This document shows positions 35,828-44,417 of a DNA stretch of 64,000 nt, one piece after another (within the stretch, counting starts at the first letter, position 1; each line of letters opens with the position of its first letter). The position numbers and the translations under genes are program-made. Origin of the DNA: Clostridiales bacterium (GTDB lineage: Bacteria; Bacillota; Clostridia; Monoglobales; WRBX01). Where the stretch lies: the NCBI GenBank assembly GCA_031261985.1, contig JAISIR010000007.1, positions 1 to 64,000 of the forward strand, in the 5' to 3' direction. Under the pieces are notes generated by a model. That model was given only the letters and a program-made list of their open reading frames with translations, searched no databases and was not told where the DNA came from.

Positions 35828-37231
35828 TTATAGCGGCTTAATTTCTATTTGAGGTTGCCCGCCATTATGGCTTGATTTATGTATGAACGCTGGAACTTGA
35901 GGTCTTATATTAATTAGCTCGCCTCTTGTATCATCAATTAGCTTTTTAATGTTATCCGAAGATTGCATTTGTTCTTGCCATTCGGCTATTTTGGTATTCA
36001 AGCCATAAGTTCCATTTACAAAATGGTCTATTTTGTTTGTATTCAATCCTTCTTTTTTAAAAGCTGTCCAAAGCTTGTCAATAATTCCTTGATACGCGTC
36101 CCCCACACGCTTTATCCACTCGGGCGGCATACCAAGCGAAAGTTGTCTTGTAAAGCGGCTATATTCTGAAATATTTATAGTTCTGCCTAATTCTTTTTGT
36201 ATTTTTAACTCAAAATGCCTATGACGAGGGTCTAGTAGTCTTGTTAGAATCTTACTTTCTGGGTCTTGACAGGTATAGTGCGTTTCACCTTGTTTCTCTG
36301 ATAAATCAATAAAGCTTAAACCAGCATTTTTATCAAACATAACATTTTCGCCGATTTCATCATAACCAAACGCAATTTTTTTATCAGATACCAATAGTTT
36401 TACACCATGGACAAAACTATCTATCTGCTCTTGCGATAAATTAGCGATTTCTTCTAATCGAGTGGGGTATTTGTTTATATCAGCCATATAATGCTCATAA
36501 ATTTCGTCAATAGTTTTATCGGTTTTTGCAAACGAACCTTGCGAGCAAGTGCCTTCGTGAACAGGAACGCCGACGGCACGCTCTTGCAACATAAAACCAT
36601 AAGGCTGGGTTGGGGCGTTGCCACCTTTAAAACAAAAACGGTGGAATTCTGCATCATCTTCTAAAGTGTGGTCTAGTGTTCTTGGTGTATTTATGCCAGA
36701 TTCTATTGCATAGTCAAGCTCGGGTTTTAGCGCCATTAATTTTTCTATATCACTTTTTGGAGCATATAACAAAGCGCTGTCATCAAGAGTAAAGCAGAAT
36801 TTAGTTGTTCCTCTATGGTCGTACTCTCTGCGATTTTTGGCTTCGGTTATAGCGTTAGATAGTTTTAAATGGCTAATATCTTTTATCATTATTCTACTTT
36901 TGGGTTCTTGGGGAGTATACCCAAGTTTAGTATAAAAACTAACTAAATCGCCCTCTCCACTTGCAAAAAGACGAATGGATTTACAATTATTCTCGGCAGC
37001 TTTATTTTCAAATTCTTTCATTAAGGATATAGCGAGTCCTTTTCCGCGTAAATCGGAGCGCACCCATAAATCATCAATAAGTATAGACCCATCGGTTTGT
37101 GGAGTTTCGCCTAAAACATGGCATAATTCTTGCCCAGTTTCTTTTGAAAATAACTGTATATATTCCCAATTGTAATTAACTATTTCTGCATTAAGCGACA
37201 ATGCTTTTTGTTGCAAAGATTCGATCTGCAT
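35828..37231 (-). CDS. GNAT acetyltransferase fused to a kinase-like domain
   Basis: Residues 45-110 are a GNAT domain: acetyl-CoA loop RGKGLA (62-67) and the ending FASGEGDLVSFYTKLGYTP. From about 145 to 330 the sequence looks like a phosphotransferase fold: a hinge-like GFMLQERAVGVPVHEG (212-227), catalytic-loop-like DEIGENVMFD (291-300) and FIDLSEK (307-313) resembling the HxDxxxxN and DFG regions. The last 130 residues are helical and unassigned. The GNAT call is fairly firm, the kinase call an inference. AGGAGG serves ATG 37231. Confidence 0.65.
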   Translation of the reverse strand: MQIESLQQKALSLNAEIVNYNWEYIQLFSKETGQELCHVLGETPQTDGSILIDDLWVRSDLRGKGLAISLMKEFENKAAENNCKSIRLFASGEGDLVSFYTKLGYTPQEPKSRIMIKDISHLKLSNAITEAKNRREYDHRGTTKFCFTLDDSALLYAPKSDIEKLMALKPELDYAIESGINTPRTLDHTLEDDAEFHRFCFKGGNAPTQPYGFMLQERAVGVPVHEGTCSQGSFAKTDKTIDEIYEHYMADINKYPTRLEEIANLSQEQIDSFVHGVKLLVSDKKIAFGYDEIGENVMFDKNAGLSFIDLSEKQGETHYTCQDPESKILTRLLDPRHRHFELKIQKELGRTINISEYSRFTRQLSLGMPPEWIKRVGDAYQGIIDKLWTAFKKEGLNTNKIDHFVNGTYGLNTKIAEWQEQMQSSDNIKKLIDDTRGELINIRPQVPAFIHKSSHNGGQPQIEIKPL

Positions 37232-37263
37232 TATACTCCACCTCCTGCATCACTTATATCTTT

Positions 37264-37328
37264 ATTATACTATTATATTTTGTCAAAGTCAATGGCAATT
37301 AAGCGGTTTATGTTAGGTTTGTGTTAAA
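37264..37328 (-). promoter_or_regulatory. TTTAACA-type box and promoter of the GNAT/kinase-like gene
   Basis: Minus strand: box TTTAACA-N5-CTAACA (37308-37328), 15 nt, TTGACT (37287-37292), 17 bp, TATAAT (37264-37269). Confidence 0.75.
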
Positions 37329-37414
37329 TCTTGCCTATATCTTTAGAAGCGCAGAAGAATTCAATTTGTCGCAGCGTATTTACATTATAAGGGAAAATAT
37401 TTTAATCTCAGCTC

Positions 37415-37443
37415 TTGACAAATCCATTTTTTTATGGTAACAT
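37415..37443 (+). promoter_or_regulatory. Promoter of tRNA-Met
   Basis: TTGACA (37415-37420), 17 bp, TAACAT (37438-37443), about 25 nt before the tRNA. Confidence 0.7.
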
Positions 37444-37467
37444 ATATAGGTACTTAATTTTACATAT

Positions 37468-37544
37468 GGCGGTGTAGCTTAGTCGGCTAGAGCATTCGGT
37501 TCATACCCGAAAGGTCGGTGGTTCGATTCCACTCGCCGCTACCA
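37468..37544 (+). tRNA. tRNA-Met (CAT anticodon), elongator type
   Basis: Acceptor GGCGGTG with CGCCGCT, D-arm AGCTTAGTCGGCTAGAGC, anticodon stem CGG..CCG with loop TTCATAC (CAT), T loop TTCGATT, encoded CCA. The closely similar Bacillus elongator tRNA-Met also starts GGCGG and ends CCGCTACCA. It lacks initiator features (three GC pairs in the anticodon stem, unpaired C1). Confidence 0.92.
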
Positions 37545-37551
37545 TGATTAT

Positions 37552-37588
37552 TACCATCTATGGATAAACTCTATAGGTGGTATTTTTA
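37552..37588 (+). terminator. Terminator after tRNA-Met
   Basis: TACCATCTAT (37552-37561) pairs with ATAGGTGGTA (37573-37582), followed by TTTTT. Confidence 0.8.
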
Positions 37589-37622
37589 TAATTATTATCA
37601 GTAGTTTATTGATTTTATAAAA

Positions 37623-37687
37623 TTTAACATAAATTTAACATAACTGTCTATTTTACTATTGCATTTTATCTAAAAGTATGGTATTAT
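37623..37687 (+). promoter_or_regulatory. TTTAACA-type box and promoter of the 201-aa protein gene
   Basis: Box TTTAACA-N4-TTTAACA (37623-37643), 15 nt, TTGCAT (37659-37664), 17 bp, TATTAT (37682-37687). Confidence 0.75.
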
Positions 37688-37707
37688 TAATATAAGGAGT
37701 GATACAT

Positions 37708-38313
37708 ATGCCAAGTATAACAACGTTATTTAATAATGACACAAAAGACCAAATTGATAAACCGCAAGTAGATACTAATAAAACTATGGGGGAGAACCAT
37801 CCGGATTTTCATAATTTAGTTTCTGTTGCTAAAAGTAAGGAATTTGGTAAGAGTAATGCAGAGTTTTTAGGTGGCACAGCAATACAATCGCTTAGCTTGG
37901 TAGCCGAGACTTACGCTGCAGTTATATCTAATGTTCCAGCTGCGCTAATGTTTGCCGGTACCTATGCGCTTGGCACGGCTGCAGTTTTCCATGGAATATA
38001 CGGTAATAAGCAACTTGAGGATTTTGCAAAAGTTATAGCGAATAATCCTGAGAAGGACGTAAAAATATCGCAAGGTGTTAAGAATAAGTTATTAAAATAT
38101 TCAAAGATAAGTGACCTTAAATATACCGAGAACCCTGTTACGGTGCTTAATTCTATTTTAGTAGTGCCAGATAAAGAGTATAAGGCACTTGTGAAGGCGA
38201 CTAAGGCGAAGTTGAAAGCTTCGGTTCGTGGGAAAATTGGCAAGCATGGGAAGAAGGCTGCGGCGCCCACGCCAGAGAGTTTGATTGTGAACCCGCCGAT
38301 GATGAAAGTGTGA
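37708..38313 (+). CDS. Unknown protein with central hydrophobic segment
   Basis: Not recognised (201 aa). A hydrophobic stretch at about residues 60-95 (IQSLSLVAETYAAVISNVPAALMFAGTYALGTAAVF) may form one or two membrane helices, and a Lys/Gly/Ala-rich basic region (KATKAKLKASVRGKIGKHGKK) lies near the end. ATG 37708 is used because AAGGAG at 37694-37699 fits it; GTG 37699 overlaps that site. Monocistronic, with a hairpin downstream. Confidence 0.55.
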   Translation: MPSITTLFNNDTKDQIDKPQVDTNKTMGENHPDFHNLVSVAKSKEFGKSNAEFLGGTAIQSLSLVAETYAAVISNVPAALMFAGTYALGTAAVFHGIYGNKQLEDFAKVIANNPEKDVKISQGVKNKLLKYSKISDLKYTENPVTVLNSILVVPDKEYKALVKATKAKLKASVRGKIGKHGKKAAAPTPESLIVNPPMMKV

Positions 38314-38395
38314 TTGTGGTAAGCCAGAAGCAATAAGCCAGAAATAAAGGCAAAGGCAAAATCAAAAGCAAAGAAAAATGAAGAATGATGAATGA

Positions 38396-38495
38396 TAAAT
38401 GACGGGTATCATACCCCAGGGCAAGCCCTGGACCCTCGCGCAAAAAGCGCGCGTTCGGTTCCGCGGCAAGCCGCGGGGTATTGAACCCGGCTGTC
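38396..38495. repeat. GC-rich multi-palindromic element
   Basis: Nested inverted repeats CCAGGGC-aa-GCCCTGG, GCGC-aaaaa-GCGC and CCGCGGC-aa-GCCGCGG lie in about 95 bp, bounded by GGGTATCATACCCC and GGGGTATTGAACCC. GC content is far above the surroundings. No coding frame; it resembles REP/BIME-type or exogenous palindromic elements. Confidence 0.6.
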
Positions 38496-38579
38496 GGTGT
38501 AAAAAATGATTTTGTGCAAGCACAATCATTTTTTACACCTCGAATAAAAAAATAATCCCTAGGGGATTATTTTTTATTT
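38496..38579. terminator. Back-to-back terminators between convergent genes
   Basis: GGTGTAAAAAATGATT...GTGC (38496-38517) pairs with GCACAATCATTTTTTACACC (38520-38539) with a 2-nt bulge, for the plus-strand gene. AATAATCCC (38551-38559) / GGGATTATT (38563-38571) with A and T runs on both sides ends topA on the minus strand; the topA stop codon lies inside its stem. Confidence 0.75.
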
Positions 38580-40642
38580 GTCGGGCAATCCTTATTCGAG
38601 CAAGTTTCGTACTCGCCTGTTTTACCTTTCTTTTTTACCACGGCGGCGCCACAAGTTTTGCATAGCTCGCCCGTTGGCATATCCCAAGTGACAAAATCGC
38701 ACTCGGGGTATTTTTCGCATCCATAGAAAATTTTGCCGCGCTTACTTTTGCGTACTAAAATTTTAGCGCCACATTTAGGGCAATCGACACCTGCTTCTTG
38801 AGTTATTGGCTTAGCGTTGCGACACTCGGGGAAGCCAGGGCACGCCAGGAATTTGCCATATCTACCCATTTTATATACCATCATGCGACCGCATTTATCG
38901 CAAGGGATATCGGATACTTCGTCTTGAATCTCTATCTCGCCGATTTCTTCCTCTGCCTTTTTAAGCGAAACCTCGAAAGGTGGGTAAAAATCGCCTAATA
39001 CCTGCTGCCATTTAACCTCGCCTGCTTCAACGTTATCGAGTTCTTCTTCTATATTGGCGGTAAAATCGACGTCGACTATTTTATCGAAATATTGCTCCAT
39101 AACCTCGGTTACAATGGTGCCAAGCTCGGTTGGGTATAGCACGCGCTTCTCGCGGGTTACGTAGCCGCGTGAGATTATAGTTGCGATGGTAGGGGCATAG
39201 GTGCTAGGTCTGCCGATGCCAAGCTCTTCCATGGTTTTAATTAGGCTAGCCTCGGTGTAATTACTAGGTGGCGCGGTAAAATGTTGCTCGGGGTTAAGCG
39301 ATTTTAATGTTAACTTCTCGCCATCTTTAAGGTTAGGAAGGAATTTTTCGTCCTTTGTTTCGGTATCAGAACTTTCGGTATAAAGCTTCATAAACCCTTG
39401 GAACTTAACGCGTGAGCCATTGGCGCGGAACAGGTAGCTATCGGCTGTTATATCGGCAGAGATGGTGTCTAGAATCGCGCTTTCCATCTGTGAGGCAACA
39501 AAACGCTCCCAAATTAATTTATATAGGCGGTACGAAGATGAATCTAGGCTATCTTTAACCTCGGCAGGAGTAATATTTACATCGGTGGGGCGGATGGCTT
39601 CGTGCGCGTCCTGCGCCGATTTTTTAGTTTTAAAAACGCGCGGGGTATCGGGCAAAAAGGGTTTGCCATATTTATCGGTAATCATGGTTCTAACAGCCGA
39701 TAACGCTTCGTCGGAGATTCTAAGCGAATCGGTACGCATATAGGTTATAAGACCAAGGTTGCCACGGCCAGGCACGTTAACGCCTTCGTACAAGCCTTGA
39801 GCGAGGGACATGGTGCGTTTAGAGGTGAAGCCTAGCTTGCGAGAGGCATCTTGCTGTAAGGTGCTGGTGGTAAATGGAGGGGCGGGGTTGCGTTTTTTTT
39901 CGCCCACTTTTACTTTAGCAATTGTAAAGGCTGATTTTGCCAGGGAATCGACTATGTTTTGAGTATCTTTTTGGTTATGAAGTTCGATTTTTTTACCGTC
40001 GGACGAGCCGATGAAGTGTGCGACAAAAGGAGCTTTCTCGCTATTTAAAAGGTTGGCGTCGATGCTCCAATATTCCTCGGGGTTAAACGCGTCAATCTCG
40101 CGCTGACGTTGCACAATTAGACGGGTAGCGACCGATTGAACGCGGCCGGCAGACAGGCCTTTTTTGATTTTGCGCCATAGGAGCGGGCTAATTTGGTAGC
40201 CAACAACTCTATCTAGCACGCGGCGGGCTTGCTGGGCATCGACTAAGTCTTTATCAATATCGCGTGAGTTTTGAACAGCATTTTTAACCGCCGATTTAGT
40301 GATTTCGTTAAATGCGATGCGGGTAGTCTTCTCGGGCGGGACGGCTAGAACTTGAGATAAATGCCAGGCGATAGCCTCGCCCTCACGGTCGGGGTCAGTT
40401 GCGATAAAGACTTTATCGGCAGTTTTGGCTTGCTTTTTAAGCGAGGCTAGCAGGTCGCCTTTGCCACGGATGGTAATGTATTTAGGCTCGAAATTATGCT
40501 CGATATCGACACCTAATTGGCTTTTAGGTAAATCGCGCAGATGACCCATAGATGCGACCACTTTATAGTTAGTGCCTAGGTATTTATGGATGGTTTTAGC
40601 TTTAGCGGGTGACTCTACAATTACAAGATAAGACTTTGGCAT
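38567..40642 (-). CDS. topA: DNA topoisomerase I
   Basis: Type IA topoisomerase relaxing negative supercoils. TOPRIM domain with DPDRE (83-87), active-site Tyr301 in ITYMRTDS, and three C-terminal four-Cys zinc motifs beginning CDKCGRMMVYKMGRYGKF, CPKCGAKILVRKSKRGKI and CKTCGAAVVKKKGKTGEY. 691 aa is full length. GAGGTCAT precedes the ATG. It follows dprA in the minus-strand cluster, with a repeat element in between. Confidence 0.96.
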   Translation of the reverse strand: MPKSYLVIVESPAKAKTIHKYLGTNYKVVASMGHLRDLPKSQLGVDIEHNFEPKYITIRGKGDLLASLKKQAKTADKVFIATDPDREGEAIAWHLSQVLAVPPEKTTRIAFNEITKSAVKNAVQNSRDIDKDLVDAQQARRVLDRVVGYQISPLLWRKIKKGLSAGRVQSVATRLIVQRQREIDAFNPEEYWSIDANLLNSEKAPFVAHFIGSSDGKKIELHNQKDTQNIVDSLAKSAFTIAKVKVGEKKRNPAPPFTTSTLQQDASRKLGFTSKRTMSLAQGLYEGVNVPGRGNLGLITYMRTDSLRISDEALSAVRTMITDKYGKPFLPDTPRVFKTKKSAQDAHEAIRPTDVNITPAEVKDSLDSSSYRLYKLIWERFVASQMESAILDTISADITADSYLFRANGSRVKFQGFMKLYTESSDTETKDEKFLPNLKDGEKLTLKSLNPEQHFTAPPSNYTEASLIKTMEELGIGRPSTYAPTIATIISRGYVTREKRVLYPTELGTIVTEVMEQYFDKIVDVDFTANIEEELDNVEAGEVKWQQVLGDFYPPFEVSLKKAEEEIGEIEIQDEVSDIPCDKCGRMMVYKMGRYGKFLACPGFPECRNAKPITQEAGVDCPKCGAKILVRKSKRGKIFYGCEKYPECDFVTWDMPTGELCKTCGAAVVKKKGKTGEYETCSNKDCPTNKK

Positions 40643-40668
40643 ATTTATGACCTCGTTTGCGCGACTTT

Positions 40669-40770
40669 AAAATTTGCTAAAACGCAAATTGCATTTGCTA
40701 TGTTCCAATGTCGCTTCGGCATATATGTATATAGCCTTCAGCTCCATTGAAACATTTTAGCTAAATTTTA
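40669..40770. repeat. About 105-bp imperfect palindrome, copy A
   Basis: It begins AAAATTTGCTAAAACG and ends CATTTTAGCTAAATTTTA, with the inner inverted pair TTCCAATG / CCATTGAA around a TATATGTATATA centre. A second copy with the same ends and inner words lies at 56126-56232. Both sit just upstream of or between minus-strand genes. No ORF. MITE- or hairpin-like element. Confidence 0.7.
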
Positions 40771-40809
40771 TAGTGCTTAGTTTTATATTTTTGTATTCTT
40801 ATATTTTGA

Positions 40810-41913
40810 TTACACTATTTTAATATAACTTTTAGAGTTTAGGCGTTTTACTTGGTGCGTAAGCTCTAAAATGGCAAGCTGCGCGTTAATGGTAGGGATA
40901 GGAAGATTAGTGCGCATGGCTAAAGTATCTAAATTAGTAGGCACGCTTGAGTTAAGGTGGGATAGAATGGTTTTTTGGGTAGCGTTGGTGCTGGTATGTG
41001 ATGCCCCATGTGCGCCAGATGTGCCGACAGTGGTTGACATAAAGTTTGGCGAGATATTTAAGTGCTTGCAAATATCCTCGGGTGCGGTGGCGATGATTCC
41101 GTTGGTTTTTAGTAGCTCGAAGTTACCGGTTGCGCGGATATTATCTAGGTTAGAGGGGATGGTAAATATCGGCTTATTTTGCTTGCGCGCGTGGTCGACA
41201 GATGTCATTGAACCGCTTTTTATTGTACATTCCATAACTAAAACCGCCTGAGACAGTGCGCTGATGATTCGGTTGCGAGTAGGGAAGTGGTTAGAAACAG
41301 GGGCGGTGTGTGGAGGATACTCGGAAAGGACTATGCCATTATGCGCGATTAGCTTCATAAGAGCTTTATTCTCGGCTGGGTAGGAAGTATCTAGGCCGTT
41401 GCCGACGACCGCAATGGTGTTGCCGTTAACGCTTAAAGCAGAGGAGTGGGCTATAGTGTCGATTCCACGAGCCATTCCACTAACTATTGTAAAGCCGCTA
41501 TTGGCTAAAAATGTTGCGAAACGCTTGGTTTGTTGCTCGGCATAAATAGATGGCGTTCGCGAGCCTATAACCGCAATTGAGTTAGGGAGTTTTGTTAAAT
41601 TTTGTACATCTCCTATATAATATAGCAAAAGGGGTGGGTTTGTCAACTGTTTTAATAAATTTGGGTAAAAATTATCGTTGATACACATTATTTTTATGTC
41701 AAATTTTGCGCAATCGGCAATAATATTATTCTCGGAATCTAGTGATTTATCCATTAAAAGTTTAACCGAAGCGGGCGGGATATTATGGTAGGCGAACTTT
41801 TCGATATCGGCATTGTAGATATCTTGCGGTGAGTTAAAATGTTTGAGCAACTTTGCACCTTTAACACGCTGAAGCCAAAGGTGGTAGAGTATGTTTTGTG
41901 TAGAATCGGTCAT
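40810..41913 (-). CDS. dprA: DNA-processing protein DprA
   Basis: DprA loads RecA onto single-stranded DNA taken up in transformation and is widely conserved even outside competent species. The Rossmann core is clear (LPNSIAVIGSRTPSIYAE, FTIVSGMARGIDTIAHSSAL, GNGLDTSYPAENKALM, SEYPPHTAPVSNHFPTRNRI), with an N-terminal SAM/HhH-like region and a C-terminal winged-helix-like domain. 367 aa is typical. It starts 3 nt after the upstream gene's stop and precedes topA, a common Firmicutes order. Confidence 0.93.
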   Translation of the reverse strand: MTDSTQNILYHLWLQRVKGAKLLKHFNSPQDIYNADIEKFAYHNIPPASVKLLMDKSLDSENNIIADCAKFDIKIMCINDNFYPNLLKQLTNPPLLLYYIGDVQNLTKLPNSIAVIGSRTPSIYAEQQTKRFATFLANSGFTIVSGMARGIDTIAHSSALSVNGNTIAVVGNGLDTSYPAENKALMKLIAHNGIVLSEYPPHTAPVSNHFPTRNRIISALSQAVLVMECTIKSGSMTSVDHARKQNKPIFTIPSNLDNIRATGNFELLKTNGIIATAPEDICKHLNISPNFMSTTVGTSGAHGASHTSTNATQKTILSHLNSSVPTNLDTLAMRTNLPIPTINAQLAILELTHQVKRLNSKSYIKIV

Positions 41914-41916
41914 GTG

Positions 41917-42744
41917 CTAGCCCACCTTGATAAGTGATTTAATTTGGTACAAAGCTATACCTGTGGCGACGGCGACGTTTAGGCTTTCGGCGTTGCCATA
42001 GATAGGGATAATTACCTTATGATTGGCTATGTTTAGTAGTGAATCGTGGATTCCGTTTGCCTCGTTGCCAACAATTAGTGCAGGGGTAGCGTTTTTGGCA
42101 AGGGTAAGAGAGAAGATATCGGTTGAGTTATAAAGCGAGGTAGCGATATAGGTAAATTTATTGTTATTTTGCACGAACTCGTCTAAATTGCAACGAATTA
42201 TAGGCACATTAAACAGGCTGCCCATGGTGCTGCGGACGGTTTTAGGGTTATAGATATCGGCAGAGTTATTAGATAGGATGATTGCATCTACACCTGCGCT
42301 ATCGGCTGTGCGAATGATGGTGCCTAAGTTGCCTGGGTCGGCGACATCGTCACAAAGTAGGATAAATTGGGCGTTTGTGAGCGTGGCGGTGGCGACGGGA
42401 GAATGATTTGGGATATCGAGCGGGGGGCAAATGGTGATGATGCCCTGAGGGGAATCGGTACTAGCGCATTTATTGAATAAGGAATCGGGCATAGTATAGA
42501 TATGAGTGGCGGGGTTAAGGTTGGGCAGCAAAGGGGCGATAGTGTGTTGGAAAGTTTGGGAAGTATAGAAGGAATTAGACATTAGAATATGGGTGGAGGT
42601 GTGTTTAGTTATACTTTCGAGGCATAGTTTTAAACCCTCGCATATAAAAAGATTATCTTTTTTACGACCGTGAGGGGTTTTAAGTTTAGTTATTTGCTTA
42701 ATGAGTGGGTTAGTGGCTGAGGTAATGGATGTTATGTTGGTCAT
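41917..42744 (-). CDS. SpoU-family RNA 2'-O-methyltransferase
   Basis: SPOUT methyltransferase with the three SpoU motifs: DPGNLGTIIRTADSAG (motif 1), ALIVGNEANGIHDSL (motif 2) and IPIYGNAESLNVAVATGIALYQI (motif 3), preceded by an RNA-binding domain (about residues 1-100). It methylates a ribose in rRNA or tRNA, but the exact target is not readable. Adjacent to rplT, as in many Firmicutes (RlmB/TrmH-like gene). AGGAG precedes the ATG. Confidence 0.88.
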   Translation of the reverse strand: MTNITSITSATNPLIKQITKLKTPHGRKKDNLFICEGLKLCLESITKHTSTHILMSNSFYTSQTFQHTIAPLLPNLNPATHIYTMPDSLFNKCASTDSPQGIITICPPLDIPNHSPVATATLTNAQFILLCDDVADPGNLGTIIRTADSAGVDAIILSNNSADIYNPKTVRSTMGSLFNVPIIRCNLDEFVQNNNKFTYIATSLYNSTDIFSLTLAKNATPALIVGNEANGIHDSLLNIANHKVIIPIYGNAESLNVAVATGIALYQIKSLIKVG

Positions 42745-42822
42745 GTAAGGTGCGCTCCTGCATTAATATAATAAACCGCAATGATTATTTCGCTTCATTG
42801 CGGTTATACATTTTTATATGAA

Positions 42823-43176
42823 TTATGCAGACTTTTTAACTTGTTCACAAAGTGTTGCAAAAGCTTTTTCGTCGTTAATTGCAAGCTCAGAAAGCATTTT
42901 GCGATTAATTTGTATATTAAGCTTTTTTAAACCGTTCATAAATTTGCTATAAGAGATTCCGTTTGCGCGAGTAGCAGCGTTAATGCGCGCTATCCATAAT
43001 TGACGGAAGTTACGCTTTTTTTGTTTGCGGCCGATGTATGCGTTAACGCCAGCCTTCCAAACTGCATCAATTGCGGTGCCAAAAAGGTTCTTGCGACGTC
43101 CGCGATAACCTTTAGCTAATTTTAATATTTTTTTGCGACGTTTATGAGTAGTCATGCCGCCTTTTATACGAGCCAT
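42823..43176 (-). CDS. rplT: 50S ribosomal protein L20
   Basis: L20 is an early 50S assembly protein and the translational or transcriptional repressor of the infC-rpmI-rplT operon. The 117-aa sequence [35 protein letters not shown] is a full match. AGGAGG precedes the ATG. Confidence 0.97.
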   Translation of the reverse strand: MARIKGGMTTHKRRKKILKLAKGYRGRRKNLFGTAIDAVWKAGVNAYIGRKQKKRNFRQLWIARINAATRANGISYSKFMNGLKKLNIQINRKMLSELAINDEKAFATLCEQVKKSA

Positions 43177-43221
43177 ATATAAATCCTCCTAGAATATTTT
43201 ATATTTAAAACAGCGGCAAAA

Positions 43222-43443
43222 TTATTTTACCGAAAGTAACCTACGAATAGATTTGCTATTTGCAAGCTTTAAGTAAGAACGTTTGCGCAACTGACGTTTA
43301 CGCTTGGTAGTTTTGCCATGCCCATTTAGTAGGTGGCTAGTATGAGAATGCCTAAATTTTAACAAACCAGATTTAGTCTTTTTAAGACGCTTTTTTGCAC
43401 CGGAATGAGTTTTGTGCTTAACTTTTTTAATTTTGTTTGCCAT
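43222..43443 (-). CDS. rpmI: 50S ribosomal protein L35
   Basis: Small basic 50S protein, 73 aa (usual 65), with KTHSGAKKRLKKTKSGLLKFRHSHTSHL and the RKRSYLKLANSKSIRRLL end. It is between infC and rplT as expected. Confidence 0.96.
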   Translation of the reverse strand: MANKIKKVKHKTHSGAKKRLKKTKSGLLKFRHSHTSHLLNGHGKTTKRKRQLRKRSYLKLANSKSIRRLLSVK

Positions 43444-43507
43444 TATTGGTTTATCCTTTCGATTTTAAAAGTTGGTTTATAAAATGCAACTTAAAACGCG
43501 TGTGCAT

Positions 43508-44023
43508 TTACTTTTTTACACCAGCGTTTATCATTACAGCAAGGTTGCGGCCTTCCATTTTAGGTGGCTTATCGGGCGTGCCATATTCGGCAACAGCATC
43601 GATAAACTTGGTTAAAATTTTCATGCCTAAATCGCTATGAGTAATCTCGCGTCCTCTAAAACGGACGGTAGCTTTAACTTTATCGCCATGTTCTAAAAAG
43701 CGAATGGCGTTATTTGTTTTAAAGTTAAAATCGTGGTCACTAATATTAAGCGTAAAGCGAACCTCTTTTATAATGGTAACTTTTTGGTTCTTTTTGTTCT
43801 CTTTAAGACGTTTTTTCTCTTCAAACTTAAATTTGCTATAATCGATTATTTTACAAACCGGTGGCTTAGCTTGAGGAGCTATTAAGACTAAGTCTAGCTC
43901 GGCTTCGTTTGCCATAGCCTGCGCTTCGGTAAGTGGGATAACCCCAACTTGTTCGCCCTCTTTGCCTATAAGCCTAACCTCACGCGCACGGATTTGTTCG
44001 TTAATCAGCATGTTCTTTGCGAT
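43508..44023 (-). CDS. infC: Translation initiation factor IF-3, probably starting at ATC
   Basis: IF-3 checks start-codon/initiator pairing on the 30S subunit. The protein (INEQIRAREVRLIGKEGEQVGVIPL...MEGRNLAVMI) is complete. The first ATG (44011) lies 21 nt from GGGAGG, too far. An in-frame ATC at 44021-44023 lies 9 nt from it. Non-ATG starts (AUU/AUC) are known for infC, where IF-3 represses its own translation, so ATC is preferred, giving 171 aa. Promoter at 44354-44382, leader of about 320 nt. Confidence 0.93.
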   Translation of the reverse strand: MAKNMLINEQIRAREVRLIGKEGEQVGVIPLTEAQAMANEAELDLVLIAPQAKPPVCKIIDYSKFKFEEKKRLKENKKNQKVTIIKEVRFTLNISDHDFNFKTNNAIRFLEHGDKVKATVRFRGREITHSDLGMKILTKFIDAVAEYGTPDKPPKMEGRNLAVMINAGVKK

Positions 44024-44347
44024 GGTGTGACACCTCCCGGGTTAAAATTGTGTAGAAACAACCTGAAAATATAAAAATGGTAGCTACATAATAAGCCACC
44101 ACTACCTTTGTAAGTTAATAATAATCTAAAAATATAGAAAATATAAACCCGCCCGCACAAATGTTTTTGAAAAAGGCTGCAACGCCCTTTAGTATAGCAA
44201 ACATAAGGCTTGGCACAAGGTGAGAGATAACTCTACTTTAATTACATGGTTATTGTAACACAAAGGCAAAACGCTCGTCGTTTTGCATTCACACCGTTTC
44301 AATAATTACAACGGTAAAATTGCTAACGAGCAATTTTTTCCTTTAGC
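44024..44347 (-). promoter_or_regulatory. Long structured leader of infC-rpmI-rplT (candidate L20 leader)
   Basis: Between the predicted start near 44347 and infC lie about 320 nt without a gene. On the minus strand there are hairpins AAAATTGCT/AGCAATTTT and GCAAAACG/CGTTTTGC near the 5' end and GGTAG...CTACC nearer to infC. In Firmicutes an L20-binding leader controls this operon. The position and length fit, but the L20-binding fold itself was not verified. Confidence 0.5.
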
Positions 44348-44353
44348 GTAATT

Positions 44354-44398
44354 ATTATAACATATTATCTTGACTTTGTCAAGTGTTTGTGATAAACT
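44354..44398. promoter_or_regulatory. Interlocked divergent promoters of infC and ruvA
   Basis: Minus strand: TTGACA (44377-44382), 17 bp, TATAAT (44354-44359). Plus strand: TTGACT (44370-44375), 17 bp, TAAACT (44393-44398). The two -35 boxes form the palindrome TTGAC-TTT-GTCAA, so both promoters cannot be occupied at once. The plus-strand one is weaker. Confidence 0.65.
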
Positions 44399-44417
44399 TT
44401 TTTTAGGTGATTAAAAA

